A stretch of 64,000 nt of DNA from JALZOC01 sp035758845 (GTDB taxonomy: Bacteria > Acidobacteriota > Vicinamibacteria > Vicinamibacterales > 2-12-FULL-66-21), in the NCBI GenBank assembly GCA_035758845.1, contig DASTVZ010000172.1:3240-67239 (forward strand), read 5' to 3'. Positions 18,958-27,342 of this stretch are shown here, one piece after another. Within the stretch, counting starts at the first letter, position 1; every line of letters starts with the position of its first letter. The notes under the pieces are model-generated. The model was not told the DNA's origin, searched no databases, and saw nothing but the letters and a program-made list of their open reading frames with translations. The translations under genes were made by a program, and so were the position numbers.

Positions 18958-19555
18958 ACCGCGTCTCGTCGACAAACGTCGCGTCAAGAGCAAGTGCGTC
19001 GGCGAGCAGGTCGAGATATTTTGTTCGCGAGATCTCGATCGCGCCAAATTGCTCGAGGTGTGGTGTCACCCATTGAATGTCGAGTAAACGAAATCCGCGG
19101 GAACGCAGCCTGTCGACGAGGGCCGCCAGCGCCACCTTGGATGCATCGGTCGCGTAATGGAACATCGATTCTCCGAAGAACGCCCCTGCGAGCGCGACAC
19201 CATAGAGTCCCCCGACAAGGCGGTCGCCCTGCCATGCTTCGACCGAATGTGCGATGCCGAGGCGGTGCAGCTCGACATAACTTTCGCGAATCTCGTCGTT
19301 GATCCACGTCCCGGGATCATCGTCATTCCGATCGGTTTCCGCACACGCGCGCATGACCGCCTCGAAATCACGATCGATATCGACGGTGAACTTTCGGCTG
19401 CGGATGACACGCGCGAGTCGCGACGGGACGTGAAAGCCATCGAGCGGAATCACGCCACGCGGATCCGGCGAGTACCAGCGGATTTCGCCATCATCGACGG
19501 CCATGGGAAACCAACCGCTGCTGTAGGCGGAAACCAGCAGCCCCGAAGGGATCAT
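18956..19555 (-). CDS. aat: Leucyl/phenylalanyl-tRNA--protein transferase
   Basis: 199 residues. Adds Leu or Phe to N-terminal Arg/Lys of proteins, feeding the ClpS/ClpAP N-degron route; cytoplasmic. Family motifs are clear: YSSGWFPMA, WYSPDPRGVIPLD, TWINDEIRESYVELH, GIAHSVEAW, VGGLYGVALAGAFFGESMF and LLDIQWVTPHLEQFGA. Length is slightly below the ~230 of E. coli Aat because the N-terminus is short, as in many non-proteobacteria. It sits 6 bp downstream of the ADOP permease gene on the same strand, so the two may share a transcript, though no functional link is known. Confidence 0.93.
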   Translation of the reverse strand: MIPSGLLVSAYSSGWFPMAVDDGEIRWYSPDPRGVIPLDGFHVPSRLARVIRSRKFTVDIDRDFEAVMRACAETDRNDDDPGTWINDEIRESYVELHRLGIAHSVEAWQGDRLVGGLYGVALAGAFFGESMFHYATDASKVALAALVDRLRSRGFRLLDIQWVTPHLEQFGAIEISRTKYLDLLADALALDATFVDETR

Positions 19556-19561
19556 GACCAG

Positions 19562-21997
19562 CTACTCGGCACGCAGCGCGACCGCGGGATCAACGCGCAT
19601 CGCGCGGCGGGCCGGGGCGAGGCAGCCGAGCAGTGCAGCAGCGAGCAAAATTGCGGGAGCGAGGACAAAGGTGATTGTGTCCCGCGCATCGACGCCAAAG
19701 AGCAGCGTTTCCAGAAATCGGGTGAGCAGAAGCGCAGCGCCGACACCGATTGCAATGCCGAGGACGACGAGACGGAGCCCCTCACTCAGCACCAGGCCGA
19801 CGAGATTCGCTGGCCGGGCACCGAGCGCGAGGCGCAGGCCCATCTCGTGAATCCGTTCTGCGACCGAATACGACACAACCGCATACAAGCCCACCACTGC
19901 AAGGGCGACGGCAAGGGCAGCAAAGACGCCAATCAGGGCCATTTGAAATCGACGGTTGGCGACCGAGGTTGTCACGATCTGCTGCATCGTCCGAACCCGG
20001 GCAATCGGCTGATTCGGATCGAGCGCCTGCACCGCCTGCCGCGCGGACGCAACAAGCAGCGTCGGATCGCCGTACGACCGCAGCACAACTGCCATCTGCT
20101 CCTTCGGATCCTGACTGAAGTACACGTACACCTGAGGACGGAGTGCACGATCCAACCCTGTGTAACGCGTGTCGCCGACGACGCCGGCGACTGTGTACCA
20201 GACGCCGTCGCGATCGTAGTTCGTGAGTTTTAGACGATGGCCGACGGCGGGACGGCCGGGCCAGGCAGACCGCGCCATGGTTTGATTAATCCACACACGC
20301 GGAGCACCGGGTGACGGTTGAATGGAATCACCTTCGAGCAACGGGATCCCGAGGGCTTCGAAGTAGCCAGCGGTGATCACGCGGTAGTCGGAAATGATCT
20401 CGTGGCCCGGCTGCGGCCGCGGCTGCCCCTCCGCGGTCACTGGCAGCAGGTTCTCACTGCCACTGAGCGGCACACCCGAAGTCAACCCCGCAGCTTCGAC
20501 ACCGGGAAGCGACGCCAGACGCTCGATCAAGGACAGGAAAAACGTCGACGCGCGCGCCGGCGTGTATGCCGTCTTCGGCAGCGCAATCTCCATCGTCAGA
20601 ATGCGATCGGTGCGAAAGCCGGTGTTCACGTGAATCAAGCGGACGAACGTTTGAACCAAAAGGACCGATCCGATCAACAACGTCACCGCAAGTGCGACCT
20701 CGAAAACGACCAGCGTGTTGCGCGTGCGCGCTGCGCCTCTTCCCCCCATCATCCCCCGCGATCCTTCACGCAATCCCTCGGCGGTGTCGTAGCGTGTGCC
20801 GTGCCAGGCGGGAACGGCGCCGAAGAGCATCGCGGTCACGAGGGACAGGACGAGTGTGAACAGGAGAACGTGCCAGTCGAGACCTGTTTGCGCCGCGGTT
20901 GGCAACGAGGCTGGCGCCATCGTGAGCAGCGCGCGCAGCATCCACCAGGCAATAGCCAGTCCTGCGAGCCCTCCTGCTCCGGCGAGCAACATGCTTTCAG
21001 CCAGCGATGTCCAAACCAGCGTCGACCGCGGCGCGCCAAGCGCGTAGCGAACAGAAATCTCCCGCTGCCGCGCGGTCGTTCTCACCAGCAGCAGGTTCGC
21101 AACGTTGGCGCAGGCGATGAGCAGGACCACCCCGACGGCGGTGAGCAAGGCCACCAGGGCCGGCCTGAGCGATCCGACGAGTTGCTCACGGAGCGTCATC
21201 ACACGGACCGTCCAGCCCGCATTCGTCGCGGGAAAGTCGCGCGCAATGTCGGCGGCTATCTTGGCGAGATCGGCCTGCGCGTCGCTCGGGGTGAGGCCGC
21301 GCTTCAGGCGTCCGATGAGCGCGAGGCTCTTACCGCCGCGATTCCGGCGTTGCTCCGGCGTCAGCACGTCGAGGGTCCACACCACGGGACTCAGCGAAAA
21401 CCCGAACCCTTGCGGCAGCTCGCCCGCCGCCGGAAAACGAAACCAGTCGGGAAGTACGCCCAGGATGGTGGCTGGTTCACCATTCAGCGACACCACGCGC
21501 CCACTTACGTCTGGATCGGACGCAAAGCTTCGACGCCACAGGCTGTGAGCGATCAGCATCACGCGACCGCGTCCCTCGTCGCCCAGTTGAAAACTGCGAC
21601 CGACGACCGGCTGTACGCCGAGGACCTCAAAGAACTCCGCGCTCACCCGTACGGCGCCAATACGCTCGGGCTCGCCGCGCCCGGTCAGATTCAGCTGCTC
21701 GGTGCGCATCGAGGCAAAGCGCTCGAACGTCCGGTTGCCGGAGTAGTAGTCGAGAAAATCAGCGGCAGACGCCGGCAGTCGGTCGAAGCCGAGCCGCTGT
21801 TGGATGTCGGTGCTGAACTCCCAGGGCATGAGAATGCGATCCGCCTCGGGATACGGAAGCGGCTGCAGGAGAACGCCGTCAACGACACGGAAGATTGCGG
21901 CGTTGGCTCCCAGTCCCAGGGCCAGCGCCATGATCGAGAGCGCCGCAAAGCCCGGCCGCCGGATCAACGCGCGAATCGCGTATTTGAAACTCTGCAA
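19562..21997 (-). CDS. ADOP-type duplicated ABC permease (MacB/FtsX-like)
   Basis: 811 residues. Layout: an N-terminal membrane helix (RRPGFAALSIMALALGLGANAAIF), a large periplasmic MacB-PCD domain, three membrane helices around residues 275-400, then a second copy of periplasmic domain plus three helices at the C-terminus (ANRRFQMALIGVFAALAVALAVVGLYAVVSY, ending ARRAMRVDPAVALRAE). This is the acidobacterial duplicated orphan permease class: two FtsX halves in one chain and no adjacent ATPase. Likely moves lipoproteins, peptides or antibiotics, with an ATPase supplied elsewhere. Divergent from the ferredoxin gene. Confidence 0.9.
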   Translation of the reverse strand: MQSFKYAIRALIRRPGFAALSIMALALGLGANAAIFRVVDGVLLQPLPYPEADRILMPWEFSTDIQQRLGFDRLPASAADFLDYYSGNRTFERFASMRTEQLNLTGRGEPERIGAVRVSAEFFEVLGVQPVVGRSFQLGDEGRGRVMLIAHSLWRRSFASDPDVSGRVVSLNGEPATILGVLPDWFRFPAAGELPQGFGFSLSPVVWTLDVLTPEQRRNRGGKSLALIGRLKRGLTPSDAQADLAKIAADIARDFPATNAGWTVRVMTLREQLVGSLRPALVALLTAVGVVLLIACANVANLLLVRTTARQREISVRYALGAPRSTLVWTSLAESMLLAGAGGLAGLAIAWWMLRALLTMAPASLPTAAQTGLDWHVLLFTLVLSLVTAMLFGAVPAWHGTRYDTAEGLREGSRGMMGGRGAARTRNTLVVFEVALAVTLLIGSVLLVQTFVRLIHVNTGFRTDRILTMEIALPKTAYTPARASTFFLSLIERLASLPGVEAAGLTSGVPLSGSENLLPVTAEGQPRPQPGHEIISDYRVITAGYFEALGIPLLEGDSIQPSPGAPRVWINQTMARSAWPGRPAVGHRLKLTNYDRDGVWYTVAGVVGDTRYTGLDRALRPQVYVYFSQDPKEQMAVVLRSYGDPTLLVASARQAVQALDPNQPIARVRTMQQIVTTSVANRRFQMALIGVFAALAVALAVVGLYAVVSYSVAERIHEMGLRLALGARPANLVGLVLSEGLRLVVLGIAIGVGAALLLTRFLETLLFGVDARDTITFVLAPAILLAAALLGCLAPARRAMRVDPAVALRAE

Positions 21998-22063
21998 GGC
22001 CTTTGGGTAACCGAATCTCTATTCTGTATGATGGCGAGTTGAGCCTCAAAGGAGAAACGATAC

Positions 22064-22435
22064 GTGCCCAAGCTGACAGTCGAAGGATTCGGAACGTTTG
22101 ACGTCGAGAACGGCAAGCGACTCGTGCTCGCGCTCGAGCAGGACGCACGCGTCGACCAGCTGCACGCCTGCGGCGGCAACGCTCGTTGTACGACTTGCCG
22201 CGTCGAATTCATCGAGGGGGAACCCACGAGAATGACGGTGGCGGAGAAACAGGTGCTCCTGGCAAAGGGAGCAGTCGGCGTGCGGTTGTCGTGTCAAATC
22301 GTCTGCGATCACGACATGAAGGTCCGCGCCATCAGCCGTCTCGCCGGCAGCGGGCGTCCCGATCCAGGACCGACACCGGCGTCTTATATCACCCCGCCAG
22401 TGGAGTGGAGTGAGCCGCACATTACTGATCGGTAG
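22064..22435 (+). CDS. [2Fe-2S] ferredoxin
   Basis: 123 residues from a GTG start with AAAGGAG about 9 bases upstream. Four cluster Cys are visible: Cys36-x5-Cys42-x2-Cys45 and Cys77 (HACGGNARCTTCRVEF, LSCQIV), the adrenodoxin-like spacing. N-terminal beta strand LTVEGFGTFDVE fits the ubiquitin-like ferredoxin fold, and the C-terminus extends about 30 residues beyond the usual domain with Pro-rich PASYITPPVEW. Probably an electron donor to an oxygenase or Fe-S enzyme; no partner reductase is adjacent. A weak TATGAT -10-like box lies near 22027-22032. Confidence 0.9.
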   Translation: MPKLTVEGFGTFDVENGKRLVLALEQDARVDQLHACGGNARCTTCRVEFIEGEPTRMTVAEKQVLLAKGAVGVRLSCQIVCDHDMKVRAISRLAGSGRPDPGPTPASYITPPVEWSEPHITDR

Positions 22436-22535
22436 CTCTCGGCTCTCGGCTTCTGGCTTCTGGCTTCTGGCTTTCGTGCTCATGGAAGGTAGAAAAAGCC
22501 AACAGCCCAGCAGCCAACAGCCGGCAGCCAACAGC
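22436..22535. repeat. CTTCTGGCTTCTGG / CCAGCAGCCAAC word spacer
   Basis: The gap between convergent ferredoxin and SDR genes is made of GGCTTCTGGCTTCTGG words, then the complementary-sense CCAACAGCCCAGCAGCC words, so the two halves can pair. Similar words recur at 14350-14378 and 56415-56515. Confidence 0.65.
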
Positions 22536-22536
22536 T

Positions 22537-23556
22537 TCAGTTCCCATACCGCCTTCGAATCATCGGCACCAGATACTCGTCGAGCGCCCGATCGAAGTCG
22601 TAGCGCGGCGCGAAACCCCAGTCGCGACGCGCGGTCGAGTCGTCGACGTCAGCGGGCCAGGTGTCGACGATTCCCTGTCGCTGTCGATCGACGTCCCACT
22701 CAATCTGGGCCGCGGGAAACGCTTCGAGCACGCGTGTGCGGAATTCCACGGCTGACGGGTTGAAGGCCGCGACATTGTATTCGGTCCGGGACAGTTGTTC
22801 GCGCGGCGCCGCCGCCAGCGTCACCAACGCGTCGACGCCGTCCGGCATCGCCATGAAGGGGATTCGCGTATCCTCGCGGACGAAGCATTCATACCGCTCC
22901 CCTCTTGCGGCCGCATGAATCATCTCCGGCGCATAATCCGACGTGCCGCCCGACGGCATCGTCACGGCGGAAATCAGACCGGGAAAGCGAACGCTGCGAA
23001 AATCGACTCGCCCACTCGCGGTCTCCGGGGCCAATTGTTTGTAGTACCTCGCGTAATATCGTCCGAGCTGTTCGCAATACAGTTTGTTGCAGCCGTACAT
23101 CGTCGTGGGATGCGTCCACTCGTCTTCCTTCACTTTACCGGCAGCGGCCTTGGTTTGCCGATCGGGAAGGCCATACACCGCAATCGATGAGGGATACATG
23201 AACACGACCGGGCGGCCGTGAGACTCGGCCTCGTGCTGCGCGAACTCGAGCAGATTCAGGGTGCCCTCAACGTTGACCTGATGCGCGGTCATCGGCGTGA
23301 ATTCTGCTCGCGTCGAAAGCAGCGCGGCAAGATGAAAGACGAGTTCGACGCGGAACTCCGCCAGCACGCGTTCCAGCAATCCGCGATCGAGAATCGAACC
23401 GGTAATTTCCCGATCGACCTTCGCCGCGATTGACGAATCGAGCCGATTCAGATCGAGCGTAACGATCCCGCGATCGCCCTTTTCGGCCAGGCGATCGATC
23501 AGCCCATGACCAATCTCGCCGCCTGCGCCGGTGATGAGAACAACTGGTTTGCGCAC
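22537..23556 (-). CDS. NAD-dependent epimerase/dehydratase (SDR), threonine-dehydrogenase-like
   Basis: 339 residues from GTG 23556 (VRKPVVLITGAGGEIGHG); the frame continues upstream, antisense to the M64 gene, and that part is not used. Extended-SDR features: Rossmann motif GAGGEIG, HLAALLSTRAEFTP, SSIAVYG, and the catalytic Tyr/Lys pair in YGCNKLYCEQLG. The HLAALLS segment and overall size resemble the SDR-type L-threonine 3-dehydrogenases more than UDP-sugar epimerases, but the substrate cannot be fixed. Divergent from the M64 peptidase gene over a 121-bp gap containing a spaced inverted repeat. Confidence 0.82.
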   Translation of the reverse strand: MRKPVVLITGAGGEIGHGLIDRLAEKGDRGIVTLDLNRLDSSIAAKVDREITGSILDRGLLERVLAEFRVELVFHLAALLSTRAEFTPMTAHQVNVEGTLNLLEFAQHEAESHGRPVVFMYPSSIAVYGLPDRQTKAAAGKVKEDEWTHPTTMYGCNKLYCEQLGRYYARYYKQLAPETASGRVDFRSVRFPGLISAVTMPSGGTSDYAPEMIHAAARGERYECFVREDTRIPFMAMPDGVDALVTLAAAPREQLSRTEYNVAAFNPSAVEFRTRVLEAFPAAQIEWDVDRQRQGIVDTWPADVDDSTARRDWGFAPRYDFDRALDEYLVPMIRRRYGN

Positions 23557-23584
23557 CGAGAAATTATAGTTGCGGTCGAATTTG

Positions 23585-23664
23585 AACAGGAGAAACGGGA
23601 GAAACAGGAGTCGATGTTGTACGCTTGAAGAATAGAGTGCTCTCGTTTCTCTCGTTCTCCTGTT
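23585..23664. repeat. Spaced inverted repeat between divergent SDR and M64 genes
   Basis: Left arm AACAGGAGAAACGGGAGAAA (from 23585 to about 23610) and right arm 23640-23664 (CTCTCGTTTCTCTCGTTCTC then CTGTT) are imperfect inverse complements separated by about 29 bases. Could be an operator, a hairpin or another spacer family. Confidence 0.55.
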
Positions 23665-23677
23665 AAAGGCTCGTGCC

Positions 23678-25108
23678 GTGATTCGTGTTCTGACACTCGC
23701 TGCAACCGCACTCGCGATCGGTCTGGCGTCCCAGGCACCGAACTCCGCGTTCGACGATTCATTCACCGGCGCTACCATGCGTGTGGATTACTTCCATACC
23801 GGCGGCCCGAGCTCCGGCGAAACCATCTCGCTCGATCGCGTCGTCAATGACGGTGACTGGCCGGGCAGCCGAACGCAACTCGTCGATTCAACGAATCTCG
23901 GCAAATATCGATTCGAGGTACGCAACAAACGGTCCACAGACCTGATGTATTCGCGCGGCTTCGCCTCAATCTATGGCGAGTGGGAGACGACCGCGGAACC
24001 GAAAACTGTCCACCGCACGTTTCACGAGTCGCTGCGATTCCCGTGGCCGCGAGAAGCGGTAGTCGTCACGCTCTCGAAACGGCAGCCGGACAACCGCTTC
24101 GCGCCGCTGTGGACGACCGAGATCGATCCGGGATCGCGCTTCGTCGTCGCGGTCCCAATCAAACAGCACGCCGGGCGTGTATGGCCGGTGTTCATCAACG
24201 GACCTGCCGCCACAAAGGTGGACCTCCTCGTGATCGGCGAGGGGTACACGGCGCGCGAGATGCCGAAGTTTCATGCCGATGTGAAACGGCTGCTGCCGGC
24301 GCTCTTCGAACAGGAGCCGTTCAAGAGCCGACGCGCGGATTTCAACGTCCGCGCGCTGGATCTCCCGTCAGCAGAAAGCGGCATCCATCGTCCGAACGCC
24401 GGAGTATTTCGAAGGACGCCCTTGTCGACCGAGTACAACGTCTTCGACTCGGAGCGCTACGTGCTGACCCTCGACAATCGGGCGTTACGCGATGCGGCAT
24501 CGGCCGCACCCTATGAGTTCATCGAGATACTCGTCAACGACAAGACGTACGGCGGTGGCGGCATCTTCAACGATCAAGCCACGGCGTCGGTCGACAGCGC
24601 CTTTTCTCCTTACGTCTTCGTTCATGAGTTCGGACATCATTTCGCGGCGCTCGCCGACGAGTACTACACCTCGGACGTCGCCTACGAAACCGGCGCGGCC
24701 GTGAAGCCGGAACCGTGGGAGCCGAACATCACGGCGCTTCAGGATCCAGCCCAGCTGAAATGGAGAGATCTCGTCACGGCAGGGACTCCTCTCCCGACGC
24801 CGTGGAACAAGGACGAATTCGAAAAACACACGGCCGGAATTCAGCAGCGACGTCGTGAAATTCGCGCGCGAAACGCGCCGGAATCCGAGATGGATGCATT
24901 GTTCCGCGAGCAGCAGCGATGGGACACGAAATTCCTGTCGTCGATGACGTATTCGGGACGGGTCGGGGCATTCGAAGGCGCCGGGTATGAAGCGCGCGGA
25001 CTCTATCGACCCGAGACTGACTGCATCATGTTCACACGCGATGCGGTTGGCTTCTGTCGCGTCTGCCGTCGCGCGATCGACCGGATTGTTCAGCTGTATT
25101 CGAAATAG
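23678..25108 (+). CDS. Secreted IgA-type zinc peptidase, M64 family
   Basis: 476 residues from a GTG start; signal peptide MIRVLTLAATALAIGLAS. Residues ~30-160 form the N-terminal M64 domain, and the catalytic domain carries HEFGHHFAALADEYY with His316, Glu317 and His320 (zinc and catalytic base) preceded by IFNDQATASVDS. Family members include the Clostridium ramosum IgA protease; environmental homologues are general exported proteases. A C-terminal Cys pair (CIMFTRDAVGFCRVC) may form disulfides. Monocistronic, divergent from the SDR gene. Confidence 0.88.
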   Translation: MIRVLTLAATALAIGLASQAPNSAFDDSFTGATMRVDYFHTGGPSSGETISLDRVVNDGDWPGSRTQLVDSTNLGKYRFEVRNKRSTDLMYSRGFASIYGEWETTAEPKTVHRTFHESLRFPWPREAVVVTLSKRQPDNRFAPLWTTEIDPGSRFVVAVPIKQHAGRVWPVFINGPAATKVDLLVIGEGYTAREMPKFHADVKRLLPALFEQEPFKSRRADFNVRALDLPSAESGIHRPNAGVFRRTPLSTEYNVFDSERYVLTLDNRALRDAASAAPYEFIEILVNDKTYGGGGIFNDQATASVDSAFSPYVFVHEFGHHFAALADEYYTSDVAYETGAAVKPEPWEPNITALQDPAQLKWRDLVTAGTPLPTPWNKDEFEKHTAGIQQRRREIRARNAPESEMDALFREQQRWDTKFLSSMTYSGRVGAFEGAGYEARGLYRPETDCIMFTRDAVGFCRVCRRAIDRIVQLYSK

Positions 25109-25122
25109 GTTCGGTGAGGCGC

Positions 25123-25986
25123 TTAAATCATCCGCAGCGTCGAGATTATCGAGGCGAGAATGGCGAGCACCGTCGCCAGGAGCAGCAGCAGCGCGATGAC
25201 CATGTGGTTCACACGCTCGGGCTTGAGTGGATCGAGCAAGACGCTCGCGAAATAACCACCCACGAACCCGCCGAGATGTGCGGAGTTGTCGACGCGCGCC
25301 ATGAGCAAACCGGCAATGAAAACGGTGACAGCGCAGCTAAGCGCGTGCGACCTGATCATGCTGCTGCCGCCTCGATTACCGTAATGCAGTAGTGCGCCGA
25401 GCAGTCCGCAGATCCCAGCCGACGCACCCAGAGTCCGGGCTGCGCCGCCAATAATCGGTAGGGAGAAAGGCATGTACCCGAGCAGCGAGCTCAAGAGAAA
25501 CCCGGCGGCCGACGAAACCATGTAAATGATCGCCAGTCGGGCACCGCCGTAGATGTCGGCAACCACCGGACCGAGATCACGAACCCACATCATGTTGAAC
25601 ACGATGTGCAGAACACTTCCATGGAGCCAGCCGGCGCTGAGTATCGTCCACCATCGGCGAAGGCCGAAGACGGGATCCGCACCGCTCATGCCAAACATGA
25701 AGGCAACCAAATCCGCCGGCGCGAGCAGCGAGAACAGATCGCCTCGCCCCATGACGTTGCCGCCCAGCATCATCGTCAGCACAATGGTCAGCATGTACAA
25801 CACAGCGCAGCCGTAGATGACGAGCGGCACGAAACCAAAATCGTTGCCCAGCCGCCGCAGCACGCCTGCATATCCCCAGAGACCGGGATTGCGACGGCCG
25901 CAGGTGTAACACTGCTCGTCGTTGACGCCAACCAGCGATCCGCACGATGCGCAGACCACCGATCCTGTTGTCTGACGCTTGAACAT
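25123..25986 (-). CDS. Rhomboid-family intramembrane serine protease with N-terminal zinc ribbon
   Basis: 287 residues. An N-terminal zinc ribbon (Cys12-x2-Cys15, Cys26-x2-Cys29) precedes six membrane segments. Rhomboid catalytic residues are intact: oxyanion-region His126 and Asn130 in HIVFNMMW, nucleophile Ser188 in GASAG, and His236 in NSAHLGGF. It cleaves membrane-protein substrates within or near the bilayer. The cytosolic zinc ribbon may recognise or position substrates. Convergent with the M64 gene (14 bp apart). Confidence 0.92.
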   Translation of the reverse strand: MFKRQTTGSVVCASCGSLVGVNDEQCYTCGRRNPGLWGYAGVLRRLGNDFGFVPLVIYGCAVLYMLTIVLTMMLGGNVMGRGDLFSLLAPADLVAFMFGMSGADPVFGLRRWWTILSAGWLHGSVLHIVFNMMWVRDLGPVVADIYGGARLAIIYMVSSAAGFLLSSLLGYMPFSLPIIGGAARTLGASAGICGLLGALLHYGNRGGSSMIRSHALSCAVTVFIAGLLMARVDNSAHLGGFVGGYFASVLLDPLKPERVNHMVIALLLLLATVLAILASIISTLRMI

Positions 25987-26002
25987 CTAACGAAGCATAT
26001 AA

Positions 26003-26097
26003 CAGGCGCCTGCGGCCCGAGCGAGGCGCCGGAGGGAAGCGCGCGAAGCGCGTCGCCGAGCGAGAGCGCGTGGGGGTGGGGCCCCACGCGCAGTAAA
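26003..26097. repeat. GC-rich hairpin element (copy 4 of 4)
   Basis: Starts GGCGCCTGCGGCCCGAGCGA like the copy at 10760, contains GCCGAGCGAGAGCG, and ends in a CGCGTGGGG/CCCCACGCG hairpin with a six-base loop, followed by CAGT. Sits in the gap between the divergent rhomboid and SDR genes. Confidence 0.65.
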
Positions 26098-26150
26098 TAG
26101 AGCAGACGCTACTTGACGAGAAACTAACCGATACTTGCAAGCTGACTTCA

Positions 26151-27080
26151 ATGCGAGTTCTCATCACCGGCGGCACTGGATACCTCGGACAAGCGATCGT
26201 TCGCTCACTGCTAAAGCACGGACACCAGCCGATCGTGTTTGCGCGCCATGCGACGACGTCCGGACTGCCAGGCCGCCACGTCGATGGCGACATTCGCGAT
26301 CGCGACGCAGTACGACGTGTGGTTGAAGGTGCCGACGCGATCATCCACTCGGCGGCGCTCGTCAGCCTGTGGCAACCGAACCGAGCCTCGTTCGACGAGG
26401 TCAACGTTGGTGGTCTCGAAGCGGTCCTCGACGCCGCGAAGTCCGTCGGCACGCACCGCATCGTCTACACATCGTCTTTTTTGGCGCTGCCGCCGCCAGG
26501 AGCACACGCGCCGCTCGCAGCGAACGACTACCAGCGAACCAAAGCGAGGGCACTGGCAGTCGCGCGGGCGGCACAGTCAGCGGGTCAGCCGATCGTGATC
26601 CTCGTGCCCGGTGTGATTTACGGTCCGGGCGCCGCCACCGAAGCCAACCTCGTCGGGCGCCTGGTCGCCGATCACCGCGCCGGGCGTCTACCGGGATTAG
26701 TCGGTGCTGACCGGACGTGGTCATACGCGTATGTCGACGATGTGGCAGACGCGCATGTCAGCGCGCTGTCGCCCAGCCTGCTCCGGACTGAATACGTCGT
26801 GGGCGGAGTCAACGCCACCCAGATGCGCGTATTCGAGATTTTGCACGCGCTCACTGGGGCAAAACTGCCTCGGCGCATTCCATTTGGTGTCGCTTCGGCG
26901 ATTGCCTGGATCGAGGAACGACGCGCGGCGTTGACCGGGCGACCACCGCTCATCACGCTCGGTGCGGTCGAAATATTTCGTCACGACTGGAGGCTGGACA
27001 GTTCTCGTAGTGTTGAAGAACTCAGCTATCGCGTGACTCCACTCGAAGCGGGGTTGGAGTCATTGCTTTCGGCACACTGA
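26151..27080 (+). CDS. NAD(P)-dependent epimerase/reductase (extended SDR, dihydroflavonol-reductase-like)
   Basis: 309 residues. N-terminal Rossmann motif GGTGYLG, then GDIRDRDAV, HSAALVSLW, YTSSFLALPP and YQRTKARAL, the last giving the catalytic Tyr and Lys separated by three residues. WSYAYVDDVADAH and EYVVGGVNAT are typical of the DFR/hopanoid-associated HpnA-like group. A role in hopanoid or terpenoid precursor sugar chemistry is possible, but there are no hpn genes next to it. Preceded by a GC-rich hairpin element and followed by the sigma-factor operon 76 bp later. Confidence 0.82.
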   Translation: MRVLITGGTGYLGQAIVRSLLKHGHQPIVFARHATTSGLPGRHVDGDIRDRDAVRRVVEGADAIIHSAALVSLWQPNRASFDEVNVGGLEAVLDAAKSVGTHRIVYTSSFLALPPPGAHAPLAANDYQRTKARALAVARAAQSAGQPIVILVPGVIYGPGAATEANLVGRLVADHRAGRLPGLVGADRTWSYAYVDDVADAHVSALSPSLLRTEYVVGGVNATQMRVFEILHALTGAKLPRRIPFGVASAIAWIEERRAALTGRPPLITLGAVEIFRHDWRLDSSRSVEELSYRVTPLEAGLESLLSAH

Positions 27081-27156
27081 CTCGTCCGAGCCGTGGAGAT
27101 AATCTTGCAGCGAACGCCGATGACCCTGCGAAGCCGACAATGGAAAGCCAGACCCC

Positions 27157-27342
27157 GTGGTGACCTCCTGTCCTTTCTGCGGGGCGAGCACGGACCTCCC
27201 GCACGAAAGTCAGGAGGCGTGCATCGCCGCTCTGCACGAAGAAATCGCCCGCACGCGCGCAATCGTCGAACGCGTCAGACCCGTAGCCGAGCCTGTTTCG
27301 GCAAATGACCAAAATACCCGCGGGGACGGATCCGACAAGTAG
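27157..27342 (+). CDS. Small zinc-finger-like protein upstream of the ECF sigma gene
   Basis: 61 residues, GTG start. Begins VTSCPFCGAST, then LPHESQEACIAALHEEIARTRAIVERV: a CxxC pair, a His and a third Cys in a helix, similar to a zinc-finger knuckle with an amphipathic helix. The last 38 bases overlap the proposed ATG of the sigma gene (27305), suggesting translational coupling if both starts are right. No ribosome-binding site is obvious and there is no independent support, so it may be spurious. Confidence 0.45.
   Translation: MVTSCPFCGASTDLPHESQEACIAALHEEIARTRAIVERVRPVAEPVSANDQNTRGDGSDK

Noticed and set aside
20318..22042. 574-residue plus-strand frame opposite the ADOP permease
   Set aside because: Mirror frame of a recognised membrane protein, extremely rich in Arg/Gln/His.
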